Source of the DNA: Kordia algicida OT-1
Lineage (GTDB): Bacteria; Bacteroidota; Bacteroidia; Flavobacteriales; Flavobacteriaceae
Direction of reading: 5' to 3'
Assembly (NCBI RefSeq): GCF_000154725.1
Contig: NZ_DS544873.1
Location: forward strand, 4,313,085-4,377,084
Length of the DNA: 64,000 bases
The position numbers were made by a program, and so were the translations under genes. Positions 1 through 9,052 of this stretch are shown one piece after another. The first letter of the stretch is position 1; each line of letters begins with the position of its first letter. A model generated the notes under the pieces. The model was not told the DNA's origin. It saw only the letters and a program-made list of their open reading frames with translations, and made no database searches.

Positions 1-348
1 AGGAACGTTATATTTTTCCAGAATTGGAACTGCGTATTTGTAATTATTTAAATAACCATCATCAAACGTAAGCGCAATATTTAAAGTATCTTTTTTGAAT
101 TTCTTCTGATAAAAATCGTCTAAAGAAATCACGTTGTAATGTGTGGTAATATGCTTGATAAATTCCTCAAAGAAGACTTTTGAAATGAATCGGCTATTGT
201 ATTTCGTTTCGCCAACTTCATCGATTCCGTGATAGACTAGAATGCGTTCGCCATAACGATCTTTCAACAACAACTTTCCAAAACCAAGTTTGAACAAAAC
301 CGTTTTGTAGAGTAATCCAAGCCGATATTTGATACGCATCCAAAGCAT
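1..348 (-). CDS. Polysaccharide deacetylase (NodB-like), partial
   Basis: Partial gene, cut by the left edge of the window, so only about 116 N-terminal residues are visible. The reverse-strand translation contains LVYHGIDEVG followed by ITTHYNVISLDDFYQ and then LTFDDGYLNN. The TFDD pair is the first metal-binding motif of the NodB/carbohydrate esterase 4 fold, and the preceding YHGI block is common in deacetylases of surface-polysaccharide clusters. I chose the ATG at 348 (MLWMRIKYRLG); an ATG three codons later or an in-frame GTG eight codons upstream are alternatives. It lies downstream of and on the same strand as the membrane glycosyltransferase, so N- or O-deacetylation of a surface glycan is the likely role (inference). 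Confidence 0.8.
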   Translation of the reverse strand, partial: MLWMRIKYRLGLLYKTVLFKLGFGKLLLKDRYGERILVYHGIDEVGETKYNSRFISKVFFEEFIKHITTHYNVISLDDFYQKKFKKDTLNIALTFDDGYLNNYKYAVPILEKYNVP

Positions 349-400
349 ATATATTAGTATTAATTTTGTCACATCGATCTCTGTCGAGATGCCTTTGATA

Positions 401-1837
401 TTATTTTTTCTGTATTATCCGATACAATTTCCAACCTTCAGGATGAGTTTCCAATATTTTTAATTGATAATTCTGCTCAATAAATTCCCAGTTTTGCATC
501 GGAGTTTTGTCTTTCCATTGTGTTTGATAACGTTCAGAATCAAACAAAATTAAATCGTTTGGTTGAAACTTCTCGTAACGTTCTAAGAACATATTTTTAT
601 ATTCAAAATTCAAACCGCGACCTTGCATTGCCAAATCTACATCAAAACTATATAAAGTATTGTTTTCATACGGTTTTATCATTGTTTCGAGTTCTTTTTC
701 AATAATGGTTCGTTCAAAAATTAACTTGAATGTCATACTGAAAAAGAATAGTTGCAAGGCTACAAAAAATATTCCGAGGGCAATGACGAGTTGTTTTATG
801 TATTTGAGTTGCATCAACCGTACGAAAGCTGGAAATAGTACGATCAAAATTAACGGAAATACCAAACCGAGCACACGTGGATTTTGAAACGGAATTCCCG
901 CCAAAAAGAAAATATATAATGCGCTACAAATCAGTAATATTTTTTGATGAAAGCTGAAAAGTGATTTGTAATTTCTAAGCGTTATCACACTTAAAATACT
1001 TCCTAAAAAGATGAATCCAGGATGAAAAAACAGGTATAATGTGTAAATGAAATTTGGAAAGGTATAATCTGTCACACCATCTTGTGTGGTAAAACTTGAT
1101 TGGAAAAAGTTGCTTACAGACCACATTTTTAAAAATGGATTGGAAGACGCTTCAAATAGAGCATTCCATTGAAAAATAAGAAACGGAATTGATACGAAAA
1201 TACTCAACAATGCCGCAATTCCAAGTTGTATAAATTGCTTTCGTTTCCATATTAAATACAATGTATATACAATGATTGGAAAAGTGATGAATATTGAAGC
1301 ATAACGCGTCATCAACGCACAAGTAGCAAAGATGAAAATAGGCGCTAAACTGGTATTTTTGTAATATGATTTAAAGAAGAAATAGAACGCCAAGACCACA
1401 AAAACTAAGGTTAGTGCATCCGACATGACAATCAAGCCCATTTTTAGTAGAAACGGACAAAAAACACCAAAAATGAGCACATAATAAAAGCGAAAATCAG
1501 TTTTTGGATATAATAATCGAATCGTTTTGTAGATGTAAATACAAGCAATTGAAAAACTCAAACAACTTATCAATTGCAATGCAAAAGCGGTACTTCCAAA
1601 GAGAAAACCAAGCAAACTTCCCAACGTCGGATATAAAACTGGCCAAAAATAATTTCCAGGATGAATTCCATCAGTAATATATGTTTGAATGGCATTTGCA
1701 TACCGCAAATATTCATAAGAATCTTGACCGTATAAACCATCAAAACCAACAATTCTCAATGCCAACATGCAGAGCAATGGAATGCAAAAAAGCGTCAAGT
1801 TCTGGTAAAAAAAAGCGGTTAATTTAGAAGGTTTCAA
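401..1837 (-). CDS. GT39/ArnT-like multi-spanning membrane glycosyltransferase
   Basis: A 478-residue protein dominated by hydrophobic segments (about 10 to 12 membrane spans) with a soluble C-terminal tail of roughly 90 residues. The first extracytoplasmic loop has the acidic GQDSYEYLRY block (Asp39), where the catalytic acidic residue sits in the ArnT/PMT (GT-C fold) family. Such enzymes move a sugar from a polyprenyl-phosphate carrier to a lipid or protein on the periplasmic side of the inner membrane. The divergent neighbour at 1939 is a dolichyl-phosphate-mannose-synthase-like GT2 enzyme, which could make that lipid-linked sugar donor. The family call is firm; substrate and acceptor are unknown. 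Confidence 0.75.
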   Translation of the reverse strand: MKPSKLTAFFYQNLTLFCIPLLCMLALRIVGFDGLYGQDSYEYLRYANAIQTYITDGIHPGNYFWPVLYPTLGSLLGFLFGSTAFALQLISCLSFSIACIYIYKTIRLLYPKTDFRFYYVLIFGVFCPFLLKMGLIVMSDALTLVFVVLAFYFFFKSYYKNTSLAPIFIFATCALMTRYASIFITFPIIVYTLYLIWKRKQFIQLGIAALLSIFVSIPFLIFQWNALFEASSNPFLKMWSVSNFFQSSFTTQDGVTDYTFPNFIYTLYLFFHPGFIFLGSILSVITLRNYKSLFSFHQKILLICSALYIFFLAGIPFQNPRVLGLVFPLILIVLFPAFVRLMQLKYIKQLVIALGIFFVALQLFFFSMTFKLIFERTIIEKELETMIKPYENNTLYSFDVDLAMQGRGLNFEYKNMFLERYEKFQPNDLILFDSERYQTQWKDKTPMQNWEFIEQNYQLKILETHPEGWKLYRIIQKK

Positions 1838-1938
1838 TATAGTTTTTGTTTTGCGTATCTAAATATAGTTGTTAAATTGTCGATCGTAAAAAAATAGGAT
1901 TATTTTTTGCGTTTTTATACCAAATTAAGCCAAAATCC

Positions 1939-2679
1939 ATGATCGATTCAAAGAAAGTAATTATTGTACTTCCTGCTTATAATGCTTCGGAAACGTTGCA
2001 AAAAACATACAACGAAATTCCGTTTGATATTGTTGATGAAGTGGTTTTGGTAGACGATAATAGTACTGATGAAACATTGCGTGTTGCCAAAGAATTAGGT
2101 ATCAAACACATCATTAAACACGATCAGAATAAAGGATACGGGGCAAATCAGAAAAGCTGTTATAAAAAGGCATTATCGTTACATGGCGATATTGTGGTTA
2201 TGTTGCATCCAGATTACCAATACACACCAAAACTGATACATTCTATGGCGTATTTGATTGCCAATGATGTGTATCCTGTTGTCATGGGATCGCGTATTTT
2301 GGGAAAAGGTGCGTTGCGTGGTGGAATGCCCATGTATAAATACATCGCAAATCGTTTTTTAACCTTATTCCAAAACATTGTGATTGGTCAGAAATTATCC
2401 GAATACCACACAGGTTTCCGAGCGTTTTCTGCAGAAGTGTTAAATTCCTTGAATTTAGAACACAATTCAGACGATTTTATTTTTGACAATCAAATGTTGT
2501 GTCAAATTTTTAATAAAGGTTATGAAATTGCTGAAATTACCTGTCCAACAACGTATTCGGAAGAAAGTTCTTCAATCAATTTTCAAAGAAGCATGACGTA
2601 TGGTTTGGGCGTGTTAAAAGTATCCGTTCAATATTTTTTACATAAAAAGAAAATAAAGTCATTTCAAATATTTAAATAG
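1939..2679 (+). CDS. Family 2 glycosyltransferase (DPM1-like)
   Basis: A 246-residue GT-A fold enzyme. It opens with IIVLPAYNASETL and VDEVVLVDDNSTDET (Asp39-Asp40, the nucleotide-sugar site), followed by a DQNKGYGANQ block and VVMLHPDYQY, typical of polyprenol-phosphate sugar synthases and other GT2 enzymes. There are no transmembrane segments at the C terminus, so it resembles short DPM1-type synthases. It is divergently oriented from the membrane GT39-like gene (about 100 bp gap) and is followed after 23 bp by a B12-binding radical SAM gene on the same strand, probably co-transcribed. Donor and acceptor cannot be read from the sequence. Confidence 0.85.
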   Translation: MIDSKKVIIVLPAYNASETLQKTYNEIPFDIVDEVVLVDDNSTDETLRVAKELGIKHIIKHDQNKGYGANQKSCYKKALSLHGDIVVMLHPDYQYTPKLIHSMAYLIANDVYPVVMGSRILGKGALRGGMPMYKYIANRFLTLFQNIVIGQKLSEYHTGFRAFSAEVLNSLNLEHNSDDFIFDNQMLCQIFNKGYEIAEITCPTTYSEESSSINFQRSMTYGLGVLKVSVQYFLHKKKIKSFQIFK

Positions 2680-2702
2680 TCAGTATATTTATAAAAATTT
2701 AA

Positions 2703-4130
2703 TTGCTCGTTTTGAAAAAGCGTAAAATCTTACTATACAATCCGATAGCCGTATTTTTTGACATGCCACTAGCATTGTTGGCAATCGGTTCTGTGCTTGA
2801 TCCTGAGAAATATGAAGTCATCATTGTGGACGGTCGTATTGACGAAAATCCGTTGGAAACCATAGAAAAGCATGTTGATGAAGCGTTGTGTTTTGGAACC
2901 ACTGTGTTGACAGGAAGACCTATAAAAGATGCATTGGTTGTAACACAAGCCGTGAAAAAGATGCGTAAAGATATTCCTGTAATTTGGGGCGGATGGCATA
3001 CATCATTATTTCCAAAACAAACATTGAAAGATGAAATTTGTATTGATGTAACGGCGCAAGGACAAGGAGAAGATACGTTTAAGGAATTAGTGGAAGCGTA
3101 TGCAACTACAGGCGATATTTCTGAAATAAAAGGAATTTGCTATCGTAATGACGAAGGCGAAATTGTGAAAAATCCGCCACGTACAATTGTAGCGATGGAC
3201 ACTTTTGCTGATATCAATTATGAATTGATTGATGTTGAGAAATATTTTGAAAAGAAAGGAAGACGACAACTCGATTATATTTCTTCAACAGGTTGTTATT
3301 TTAGATGCACTTTTTGTGCAGATCCTTTTGTTTATAATAGAAAATGGACGGCAATCTCACCTGAAATTATGGTGAATAAATTAGCAGAACTTCATGAAAA
3401 ATATAAGTTTACCGATTTAAATCTTCAAGACGAAACCTATTTCACGTACCGAGATCGTGTGATTGAAATTTCTGAACGTATGATTGAAAAAGGCTTAAAT
3501 TTTACGTGGGCAGCAACCATGCGCGCCGATCAAGGTTCACGAATGTCGGTGGAAGATTTTAAAATTTGTGCGAAATCTGGATTGCGAAGATTGTTGATTG
3601 GTGTTGAATCTGGTTCGCAAGAAATGATGAATTGGCTAAAAAAAGACATCAAAGTTGAGCAAGTGTATATGTGTGCCGAACGTTGCAAAGATTTAGGCAT
3701 TGCAGTTCAGTTCCCGTTTATTGTTGGTTTCCCTGAAGAAACGGACAAAAGTATTGAAGAAACGGTAAAGGTTGCACTCGATTTGAATAGCATGCATCCA
3801 AATTTTCACACGCCAATTTTTTACTTCAAACCGTATCCTGGAACCACGATTACCGATAATGTGGTAAAAGAAGGTTATAAACTTCCAGAAACCGTTCATG
3901 AATGGTCAGATTTTGATTTTGTGGGTTCGTCTGGACCTTGGGTAAGCGAAGAAAAGTATGATTTCTTTGAGAAATTTAAATTCTATTTAAAATTTGCTTA
4001 TTCGAATCAAAAGTGGATTTACAAACCGTTGCAGTTGTTGGCAAGATGGCGTTGTAAGCATAAATATTTTAATGTTCCTGTAGAGAAGAAAATCGTGGAT
4101 AAGTTTTTTAAGAAACAGCAATTGGCGTAA
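2703..4130 (+). CDS. B12-binding domain radical SAM protein
   Basis: A protein of about 475 residues. Residues 1 to about 150 form a cobalamin-binding-like domain (PLALLAIGSVLDPEKYEV at the start, and a PVIWGGWHTSLFP block); the DxHxxG motif itself is not clear. The radical SAM core starts at STGCYFRCTFC (about residue 197), which is the CxxxCxxC cluster for the 4Fe-4S centre, followed by GVESGSQEMM and FIVGFPEET. This architecture is shared with B12-dependent methylases and ring-modifying enzymes of lipid, hopanoid and natural-product pathways. The start is a TTG (2703, or a second TTG at 2712); no ATG precedes the conserved region. It is one of three related proteins in this cluster (see 7535 and 33849). 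Confidence 0.85.
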   Translation: MLVLKKRKILLYNPIAVFFDMPLALLAIGSVLDPEKYEVIIVDGRIDENPLETIEKHVDEALCFGTTVLTGRPIKDALVVTQAVKKMRKDIPVIWGGWHTSLFPKQTLKDEICIDVTAQGQGEDTFKELVEAYATTGDISEIKGICYRNDEGEIVKNPPRTIVAMDTFADINYELIDVEKYFEKKGRRQLDYISSTGCYFRCTFCADPFVYNRKWTAISPEIMVNKLAELHEKYKFTDLNLQDETYFTYRDRVIEISERMIEKGLNFTWAATMRADQGSRMSVEDFKICAKSGLRRLLIGVESGSQEMMNWLKKDIKVEQVYMCAERCKDLGIAVQFPFIVGFPEETDKSIEETVKVALDLNSMHPNFHTPIFYFKPYPGTTITDNVVKEGYKLPETVHEWSDFDFVGSSGPWVSEEKYDFFEKFKFYLKFAYSNQKWIYKPLQLLARWRCKHKYFNVPVEKKIVDKFFKKQQLA

Positions 4131-4133
4131 TTT

Positions 4134-4325
4134 GGATCGCTTCGCTTTTGGATCGCTTTGCTTTTGGATCGCTTTGCTTTTGGATCGCTTTGCTTTTGGA
4201 TCGCTTTGCTTTTGGATCGCTTTGCTTTTGGATCGCTTTGCTTTTGGATCGCTTTGCTTTTGGATCGCTTTGCTTTTGGATCGCTTTGCTTTTGGATCGC
4301 TTTGCTTTTGGATCGCTTTGCTGAT
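4134..4325. repeat. 16-bp tandem repeat, 12 units
   Basis: Twelve head-to-tail copies of GGATCGCTTTGCTTTT start at 4134, 4150, 4166 and so on every 16 bp to 4310. The first copy has one substitution (TTCG for TTTG) and the last breaks down after GGATCGCTTTGCTGAT. The array begins 3 bp after the stop codon of the radical SAM gene and lies between two convergent genes. Because 16 is not a multiple of 3, the array is open in several frames on both strands and gives false ORFs with 16-residue repeats. The rest of the gap up to 4561 holds no gene that I can see. A single related unit occurs near 44870. Confidence 0.97.
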
Positions 4326-4561
4326 CTTCTTAAATTACTCAAAACAACGTTATTTCGAGTGAATTTGCTTTGCAAATTTGTATTTCGACTAGCGCTCAAC
4401 AGAGCTATCAAGAAGTGCTCGGAAAATCAAAGTATTTCGCGATACAATTTATTTTCATTTCATTACGAAATGACGCTCAAAGTTGTTAAAGTCAATTAAA
4501 GAGTCTAGTTTTCTACGAATGCAATTATCAAATTCACACATTTTTCAAATCATCAAATTAT

Positions 4562-5668
4562 TTACTCCAAAATAACCTTTAATTCTTTAGAAACCTGTTC
4601 CGCAGTCAACTCTGCACCAGATTCGTTGAAGTGAAAATCATCATAAAATGATTCCGTAGTTTTTGGTAATTTCAAATCAATACATGGAATATTTTCTTGT
4701 TTGCAGATATTAATCAAACGTTCATTAAAAATTTCCATACCAGCATACAACGCTTCTGTGCTGTAAAAAGCTTCATTGTTTTGAAAACCACTTGTCAACA
4801 TTAAGTCTTCATATTTTGGCTCCAAATTTGGTTTCCACATCGTGGCTTGCGTGATAAAAACCAAGTTGATATTTTTTGCTTTTGCTTGTTGAATTATGTT
4901 TTTTATGTTTGCTTCATAATGCGCTAAACCTGCTTGTAAATCTGGTAATTCTTCAATGATTTTCGATTGTTTTTTGAGTTCTTTAATGCTGACAACCGTT
5001 TTTGTCAAATGATCTTGATGTTTAAAGTAAAAAGCAAGATTTCTTTTCGCTTTGGAAGCTAATTTATACAAGGTAAGTCGTTTGTAAAAAGGCAAATGAT
5101 CGTCAGGAATGTGTTGAAAGGCAAATTTTTTCAGTTTTTGTTCAGGGGAATTTAAATATCGTTCAGAAGAAATCAAATAAGCTACAAAGTCATTGACACC
5201 TTGCATGATAAGCACCGTTTTGGTATCGCTCAATTCTGGTTTTTCTAGTACATGTTTAAATTGTAATGTATGATGATTACTACTGTTTCCTGGTCTTCCA
5301 AAATTTCCAACCCAATACGAATTGCCCATTTTTTTTTCTAATAAAGCGGACCACGTTTTTTGTTGCGTAAGGGCGAAACATGCAGTAGTGCTTCCGCCGA
5401 AAACGACAATTTTGTGATCTTTATTTTCATAATCTGAAATGGAACGTGCGCCCAATTCATCAAAAAAAACTTCTGAATCTTGATGAATTCCTGTAATTTC
5501 ATCATGGTTAATTTCCCAAACAAAACCAGAGTTCGGTGTGTTTACATAGTAATTGTCAGGCACAACTTCAAGAAGCGATAGTATCACTTCGGCAATGACC
5601 AAAATGATAATTGTGAAAATGCTGTAGTATTTTAATTTTTTAAAAATTTTTCTAGTTTTTTTACTCAT
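4562..5668 (-). CDS. SGNH/GDSL-type hydrolase with N-terminal membrane anchor (copy 1)
   Basis: A 368-residue protein with a basic N terminus and one membrane segment (about residues 15 to 33), so the catalytic domain is probably periplasmic. SGNH blocks are visible: KIVVFGGSTTACF (Ser93 nucleophile in GGST), a GNFGRPGNSS block, MQGVNDF with the conserved Asn, and near the C terminus DDFHFNESGAE, which supplies the Asp and His. These enzymes are esterases or acyltransferase-like hydrolases acting on acylated glycans or lipids. It is a tandem paralogue of the next gene upstream (5677) with a gap of 8 bp, and the pair follows a methyltransferase and radical SAM gene on the same strand. Confidence 0.8.
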   Translation of the reverse strand: MSKKTRKIFKKLKYYSIFTIIILVIAEVILSLLEVVPDNYYVNTPNSGFVWEINHDEITGIHQDSEVFFDELGARSISDYENKDHKIVVFGGSTTACFALTQQKTWSALLEKKMGNSYWVGNFGRPGNSSNHHTLQFKHVLEKPELSDTKTVLIMQGVNDFVAYLISSERYLNSPEQKLKKFAFQHIPDDHLPFYKRLTLYKLASKAKRNLAFYFKHQDHLTKTVVSIKELKKQSKIIEELPDLQAGLAHYEANIKNIIQQAKAKNINLVFITQATMWKPNLEPKYEDLMLTSGFQNNEAFYSTEALYAGMEIFNERLINICKQENIPCIDLKLPKTTESFYDDFHFNESGAELTAEQVSKELKVILE

Positions 5669-5676
5669 ACACTTTG

Positions 5677-6780
5677 CTATTCATCAATTGATATATGGTT
5701 GTTTTGTTTTAAAAAATCATACACTTTTTCTGCGACTACTTCTGCACCAGATTCGTTAAAATGCATATCATCGTAAAAGATCGTTTTATTTTTCGGCAAT
5801 TGTAAATCAATTACAGGAATGTTATGCGTTTTACAAACAGTTAATAAACGTTGATTAAAAATAGTCATAATTTCATTTAAAGCTTCGCCAGTATACAAAG
5901 GTGTTTTGTTGTAATGCGCTCTAGAAGCAAGTAACGTTTTGTATTCTTCAGGTAAGTTTTTTTGCCAAAGTGTAGGTTGTGTGATGAAAATTATTGAAAC
6001 ATTTCGTTTCTCTGCTTCTTTGATTAATTGTTTTAAATTTTTCTCATAATGATTTAAACCATCGGTTAAATCTGGAAGTTTAGTAATAGGTTCTGTAGTA
6101 CTTTCGTAAGTTTCTAAATAATCAAGCGGTCTTCTGGGCTGCGAGTAAAAAAGAATTCTTTGTTTTGCTTGTCTTGCTAGTTTTGCTAGCGTGAGTCTTC
6201 TTAAAAATGGTAATTCAGAATTTGGAAGATGTGCAAAAGCACTTTTTTTAATATTTAGTTCATACATGTTCATGTACATATCTTTCGATATTAAATATCC
6301 TCGGCAATCGTTTACACCAACCAACATCAATACTATTTTTGTGTCTTTTAATTCGGGTTTGTCAAGAATATGCTGAAATTGAAATAGATGATGATTGCTA
6401 CTGTTTCCGCTTCTGGCAAAATTTCCAACCCAATAGGAATCTCCTAATTTTTTATCGAGTATAGCTGTCCACGTTTTTTCTTGCGTCAACACAGCGCAGA
6501 TGGTTGTACTTCCGCCAATAGCAACAATCTTGTTTGAAGCTTTTGAGTACTCTGAAACGGACCGTGAACCTAACGCATCATATGCAATTTCGTAAAATCC
6601 TGAAATACCAGCTATTTTACTTGGGTTTTCGTCATATTTTTGACTTACATTTGGTGTGTTGGTATAATAATCATTTGGGTAAATATTCAGTAATGACAAT
6701 ACAATTTCGGCTATTATAAGTATTACGACAGTAGAAACAGTGTAATATTTTATTTTTTTGAAAAGTCCTTTGCCAGCCAT
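5677..6780 (-). CDS. SGNH/GDSL-type hydrolase with N-terminal membrane anchor (copy 2)
   Basis: A 367-residue paralogue of the downstream gene. It has the same layout: N-terminal anchor (about residues 14 to 32), IVAIGGSTTICA (Ser91 region), GNFARSGNSSNHH, LVGVNDCRGY and a C-terminal YDDMHFNESGAE that carries the Asp-His pair. The two copies are alignable end to end, which points to a local duplication followed by divergence. It sits 4 bp downstream of the methyltransferase gene at 6785, so the minus-strand genes 8920 to 4562 look like one transcription unit. Removal or transfer of an acyl group on a surface glycan or lipid is a reasonable inference, but the substrate is unknown. Confidence 0.8.
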   Translation of the reverse strand: MAGKGLFKKIKYYTVSTVVILIIAEIVLSLLNIYPNDYYTNTPNVSQKYDENPSKIAGISGFYEIAYDALGSRSVSEYSKASNKIVAIGGSTTICAVLTQEKTWTAILDKKLGDSYWVGNFARSGNSSNHHLFQFQHILDKPELKDTKIVLMLVGVNDCRGYLISKDMYMNMYELNIKKSAFAHLPNSELPFLRRLTLAKLARQAKQRILFYSQPRRPLDYLETYESTTEPITKLPDLTDGLNHYEKNLKQLIKEAEKRNVSIIFITQPTLWQKNLPEEYKTLLASRAHYNKTPLYTGEALNEIMTIFNQRLLTVCKTHNIPVIDLQLPKNKTIFYDDMHFNESGAEVVAEKVYDFLKQNNHISIDE

Positions 6781-6784
6781 TCGT

Positions 6785-7531
6785 TTATTGTTTTTTGAAT
6801 CGATACCAAGAAAAAGGCGAGTCTTTTTTACCTAAAATTTTATAAATGATATTGCGTTTGTAAGTGTATAAGGTATCGAAATTTTGCAATAAATTTTCAT
6901 CGTGTGCATAATAATGATTTGCCATTTCGGGAACGCCAAGTGTTGTGTAATATTCCTTTGTACGTTCTTGCGCAGCAGCAATTTCAGTACTTTTGTAAAA
7001 CGGGCTGTCTATGATATGAATTTCTCCTTTTGGTTTTAAGAATGATTTCAGAAGTTGCATCAATCCATCAAAATCTTCAAAATATTGAATCGCGCCATTT
7101 AAGGTAATAATGTCAAATTGTGCTTCAAACAGTTCCGAAGCTTTAAAAATATCAGCATACACAAAACGGATGTTTTTAGCACGAAATATTCTTGCGGCTT
7201 GTTCCAATTCTTCTCGATTCACATCTAAACCAATGACTTCATTTTTTGTAGAAACTTCGGCAATTTTATTGGCAAACCAACCATTTCCACAACCAAGCGT
7301 CAGAATTTGTAAACCATCATTTTTTGCAGCAATATAGTTGGTAAAACGTGCTGTAGATTTGATGCGATATGGCCATTCGTCACGATCTAAATTTGGAAGC
7401 TTTCGAACTTCGACATCCTTTAAAATACGTTCTTCTTTTTTGCGTACGGCAAGATAATACTTGGAAAAACCAGTATCTTCTGGCGTTAAATAATATACAT
7501 TTTGTTGTTGTATGACGCGACTGAAATCCAT
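6785..7531 (-). CDS. Class I SAM-dependent methyltransferase
   Basis: A 248-residue protein with a Rossmann methyltransferase core. Motif I is ILTLGCGNGWFANKI (LGCGNG at 79-84), followed by EVIGLDVNREELEQA (acidic end of strand 2), FVYADIFKA and FDIITLNGAIQYFEDFDGLMQLLKSFLKPKG. The pattern is of Methyltransf_11/25 small-molecule enzymes, not DNA or rRNA methylases. It lies 3 bp downstream of the radical SAM gene at 7535 and 4 bp upstream of an SGNH hydrolase, so it is translationally linked to the same pathway. The acceptor is unknown. Confidence 0.82.
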   Translation of the reverse strand: MDFSRVIQQQNVYYLTPEDTGFSKYYLAVRKKEERILKDVEVRKLPNLDRDEWPYRIKSTARFTNYIAAKNDGLQILTLGCGNGWFANKIAEVSTKNEVIGLDVNREELEQAARIFRAKNIRFVYADIFKASELFEAQFDIITLNGAIQYFEDFDGLMQLLKSFLKPKGEIHIIDSPFYKSTEIAAAQERTKEYYTTLGVPEMANHYYAHDENLLQNFDTLYTYKRNIIYKILGKKDSPFSWYRFKKQ

Positions 7532-7534
7532 TGT

Positions 7535-8920
7535 TTATTTATAAAATTTCATAGCAGTTTGTGCCAATATTGACTTGGTTTTTAGTTTCATGGAAGTAAG
7601 CAAACTTCTATCTTTTCCTTTGAGAATTTCTTTGTTGTAATTGACTTCATTGACAATTCTACGGACAGCAAAATCGTAAAATTTTCGCGAATACGTTCGA
7701 GTAAAATCGATTTCACGATCGGTAGAAGTATTCCATTCAGGCTGAATTGTAATTTTATCTTCAATTTCATTGTATAGCGAAGTTCCTTTAATTGGATACG
7801 CAACTGTAATGGTAAAATGTGTCGGATTTGCAGCTTTTAGATACTCAATCGTTTCTTCAATATCTTGTTCATCTTCGCCAGGATACCCCACCATGATAAA
7901 TGTTCCTGTTTCCATACCAAGCTCATTGGTTTTTTGAATGGCAGTTTTTACCACATCGACATCTACGCGACGATCCATTGCATCAATGATTTTTTGCGAA
8001 CCACTTTCGGCACCAATCCAAATTCGGAAACATCCAGCTTCTTTCAGTAGTTGTAAAATTTCATCGTTTAAGCGCTCTGCACGTGTGATGCATTCAAACG
8101 GAATAATGGCGTCTTGCTTGATGACTTCTTCATGGAATTTTTCAATCCATTTATGACTCACGCTAAATACATCATCTACAAACCAAATACTATCAGGATT
8201 GTAGGTTTCTTTTAACATTTTTAATTCGGCGGCAACCATTTCTGGCGGACGTCTGCGGTAACTTTGTCCGTAAACCGCCGTGCTACACCATTTGCACGTA
8301 TACGGACAACCGCGTTGCGTACTTACGGTCATCGAACTTTTACCGTGGTGTGTTTTCCAAGTTTCCAGATATTTTTCAACAGGAATGGCGGCTCTGTTTG
8401 GTAATGGCAATTCCTTGAGACTTTTCATGCGCATTCGGGCTGGTGTTTTTTTGACTTCACCATTTTCTAAATATGCAATTCCATGAATTTCACTATAATC
8501 AGCATCATTTATAATTGCCTGATACAATTCTAAAGTTGTTTGTTCGCCCTCGCCAATAATCAAAAAATCTGCGCCAGTTTTCAGATAATTTTCACAATTA
8601 TAAGTAATATCTGATCCGCCCAAAATCACTTTGGGAAAACCATAAATTTCATCACTTTTTAAAATTTGAATCAACTTAATTACATTAATCTTTGTCATTA
8701 AGTTGGTATAAATTGCAATAACTTTTGGTTGTTTCTTTTCAATAAATCGCAACTGTTCTTCTTTGGAATAAAATGTAGAATCATACACATGATTTTCTAC
8801 TTTATGTTCATTCAAATACGAAGAAATATACAACAATCCCAACGGCGCATACGGACGCATGATGCTTTGTTCTTTCTCATCTTCAAAAAGATAATATGTA
8901 TGTGTGAGAATGATGCTCAT
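7535..8920 (-). CDS. B12-binding domain radical SAM protein
   Basis: A 461-residue protein. The N-terminal cobalamin-binding-like domain starts after RPYAPLGLLYISSYLNEH and contains PKVILGGSDITYN. The radical SAM cluster is QRGCPYTCKWCST (about residues 200 to 210), followed by IWFVDDVFSV, FRIWIGAESGSQKIIDAMDRR and GTFIMVGYPGEDEQDIEETIEYL. It resembles the protein at 33849 closely in layout (PLG-LY-SSYL, GAESGSQ-I-DAMD), which suggests duplication within the cluster. It is first in the visible minus-strand run 8920 > 4562 and is separated from the four-helix-bundle gene by about 130 bp of T-rich DNA. The pathway is inferred to be B12-dependent modification of a lipid or glycan; the product is unknown. 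Confidence 0.87.
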   Translation of the reverse strand: MSIILTHTYYLFEDEKEQSIMRPYAPLGLLYISSYLNEHKVENHVYDSTFYSKEEQLRFIEKKQPKVIAIYTNLMTKINVIKLIQILKSDEIYGFPKVILGGSDITYNCENYLKTGADFLIIGEGEQTTLELYQAIINDADYSEIHGIAYLENGEVKKTPARMRMKSLKELPLPNRAAIPVEKYLETWKTHHGKSSMTVSTQRGCPYTCKWCSTAVYGQSYRRRPPEMVAAELKMLKETYNPDSIWFVDDVFSVSHKWIEKFHEEVIKQDAIIPFECITRAERLNDEILQLLKEAGCFRIWIGAESGSQKIIDAMDRRVDVDVVKTAIQKTNELGMETGTFIMVGYPGEDEQDIEETIEYLKAANPTHFTITVAYPIKGTSLYNEIEDKITIQPEWNTSTDREIDFTRTYSRKFYDFAVRRIVNEVNYNKEILKGKDRSLLTSMKLKTKSILAQTAMKFYK

Positions 8921-9052
8921 GTTTTGGGTTGCTGGGTTTTGCTAGTTTCTTGTTCTGTTTGCTTTGTTTCTTGCTGTCTGTAATTTATTATTTTCTTGTA
9001 ATTGATATTGTCTATGCTAAGTTATTTGTTTCTGGTTTAACTCATAACTAAA

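Noticed and set aside
361-400. Weak inverted repeat (ATCGATCTCTGTCGAGAT) after the partial deacetylase start
   Set aside because: The pairing is imperfect and the string resembles common dispersed flavobacterial intergenic sequences; no regulatory claim can be supported.
4019-4499. Several ORFs of 76-130 residues over the tandem array at 4134-4325 on both strands
   Set aside because: They are products of the 16-bp repeat being open in more than one frame; the 16-residue peptide repeat has no codon or composition support.
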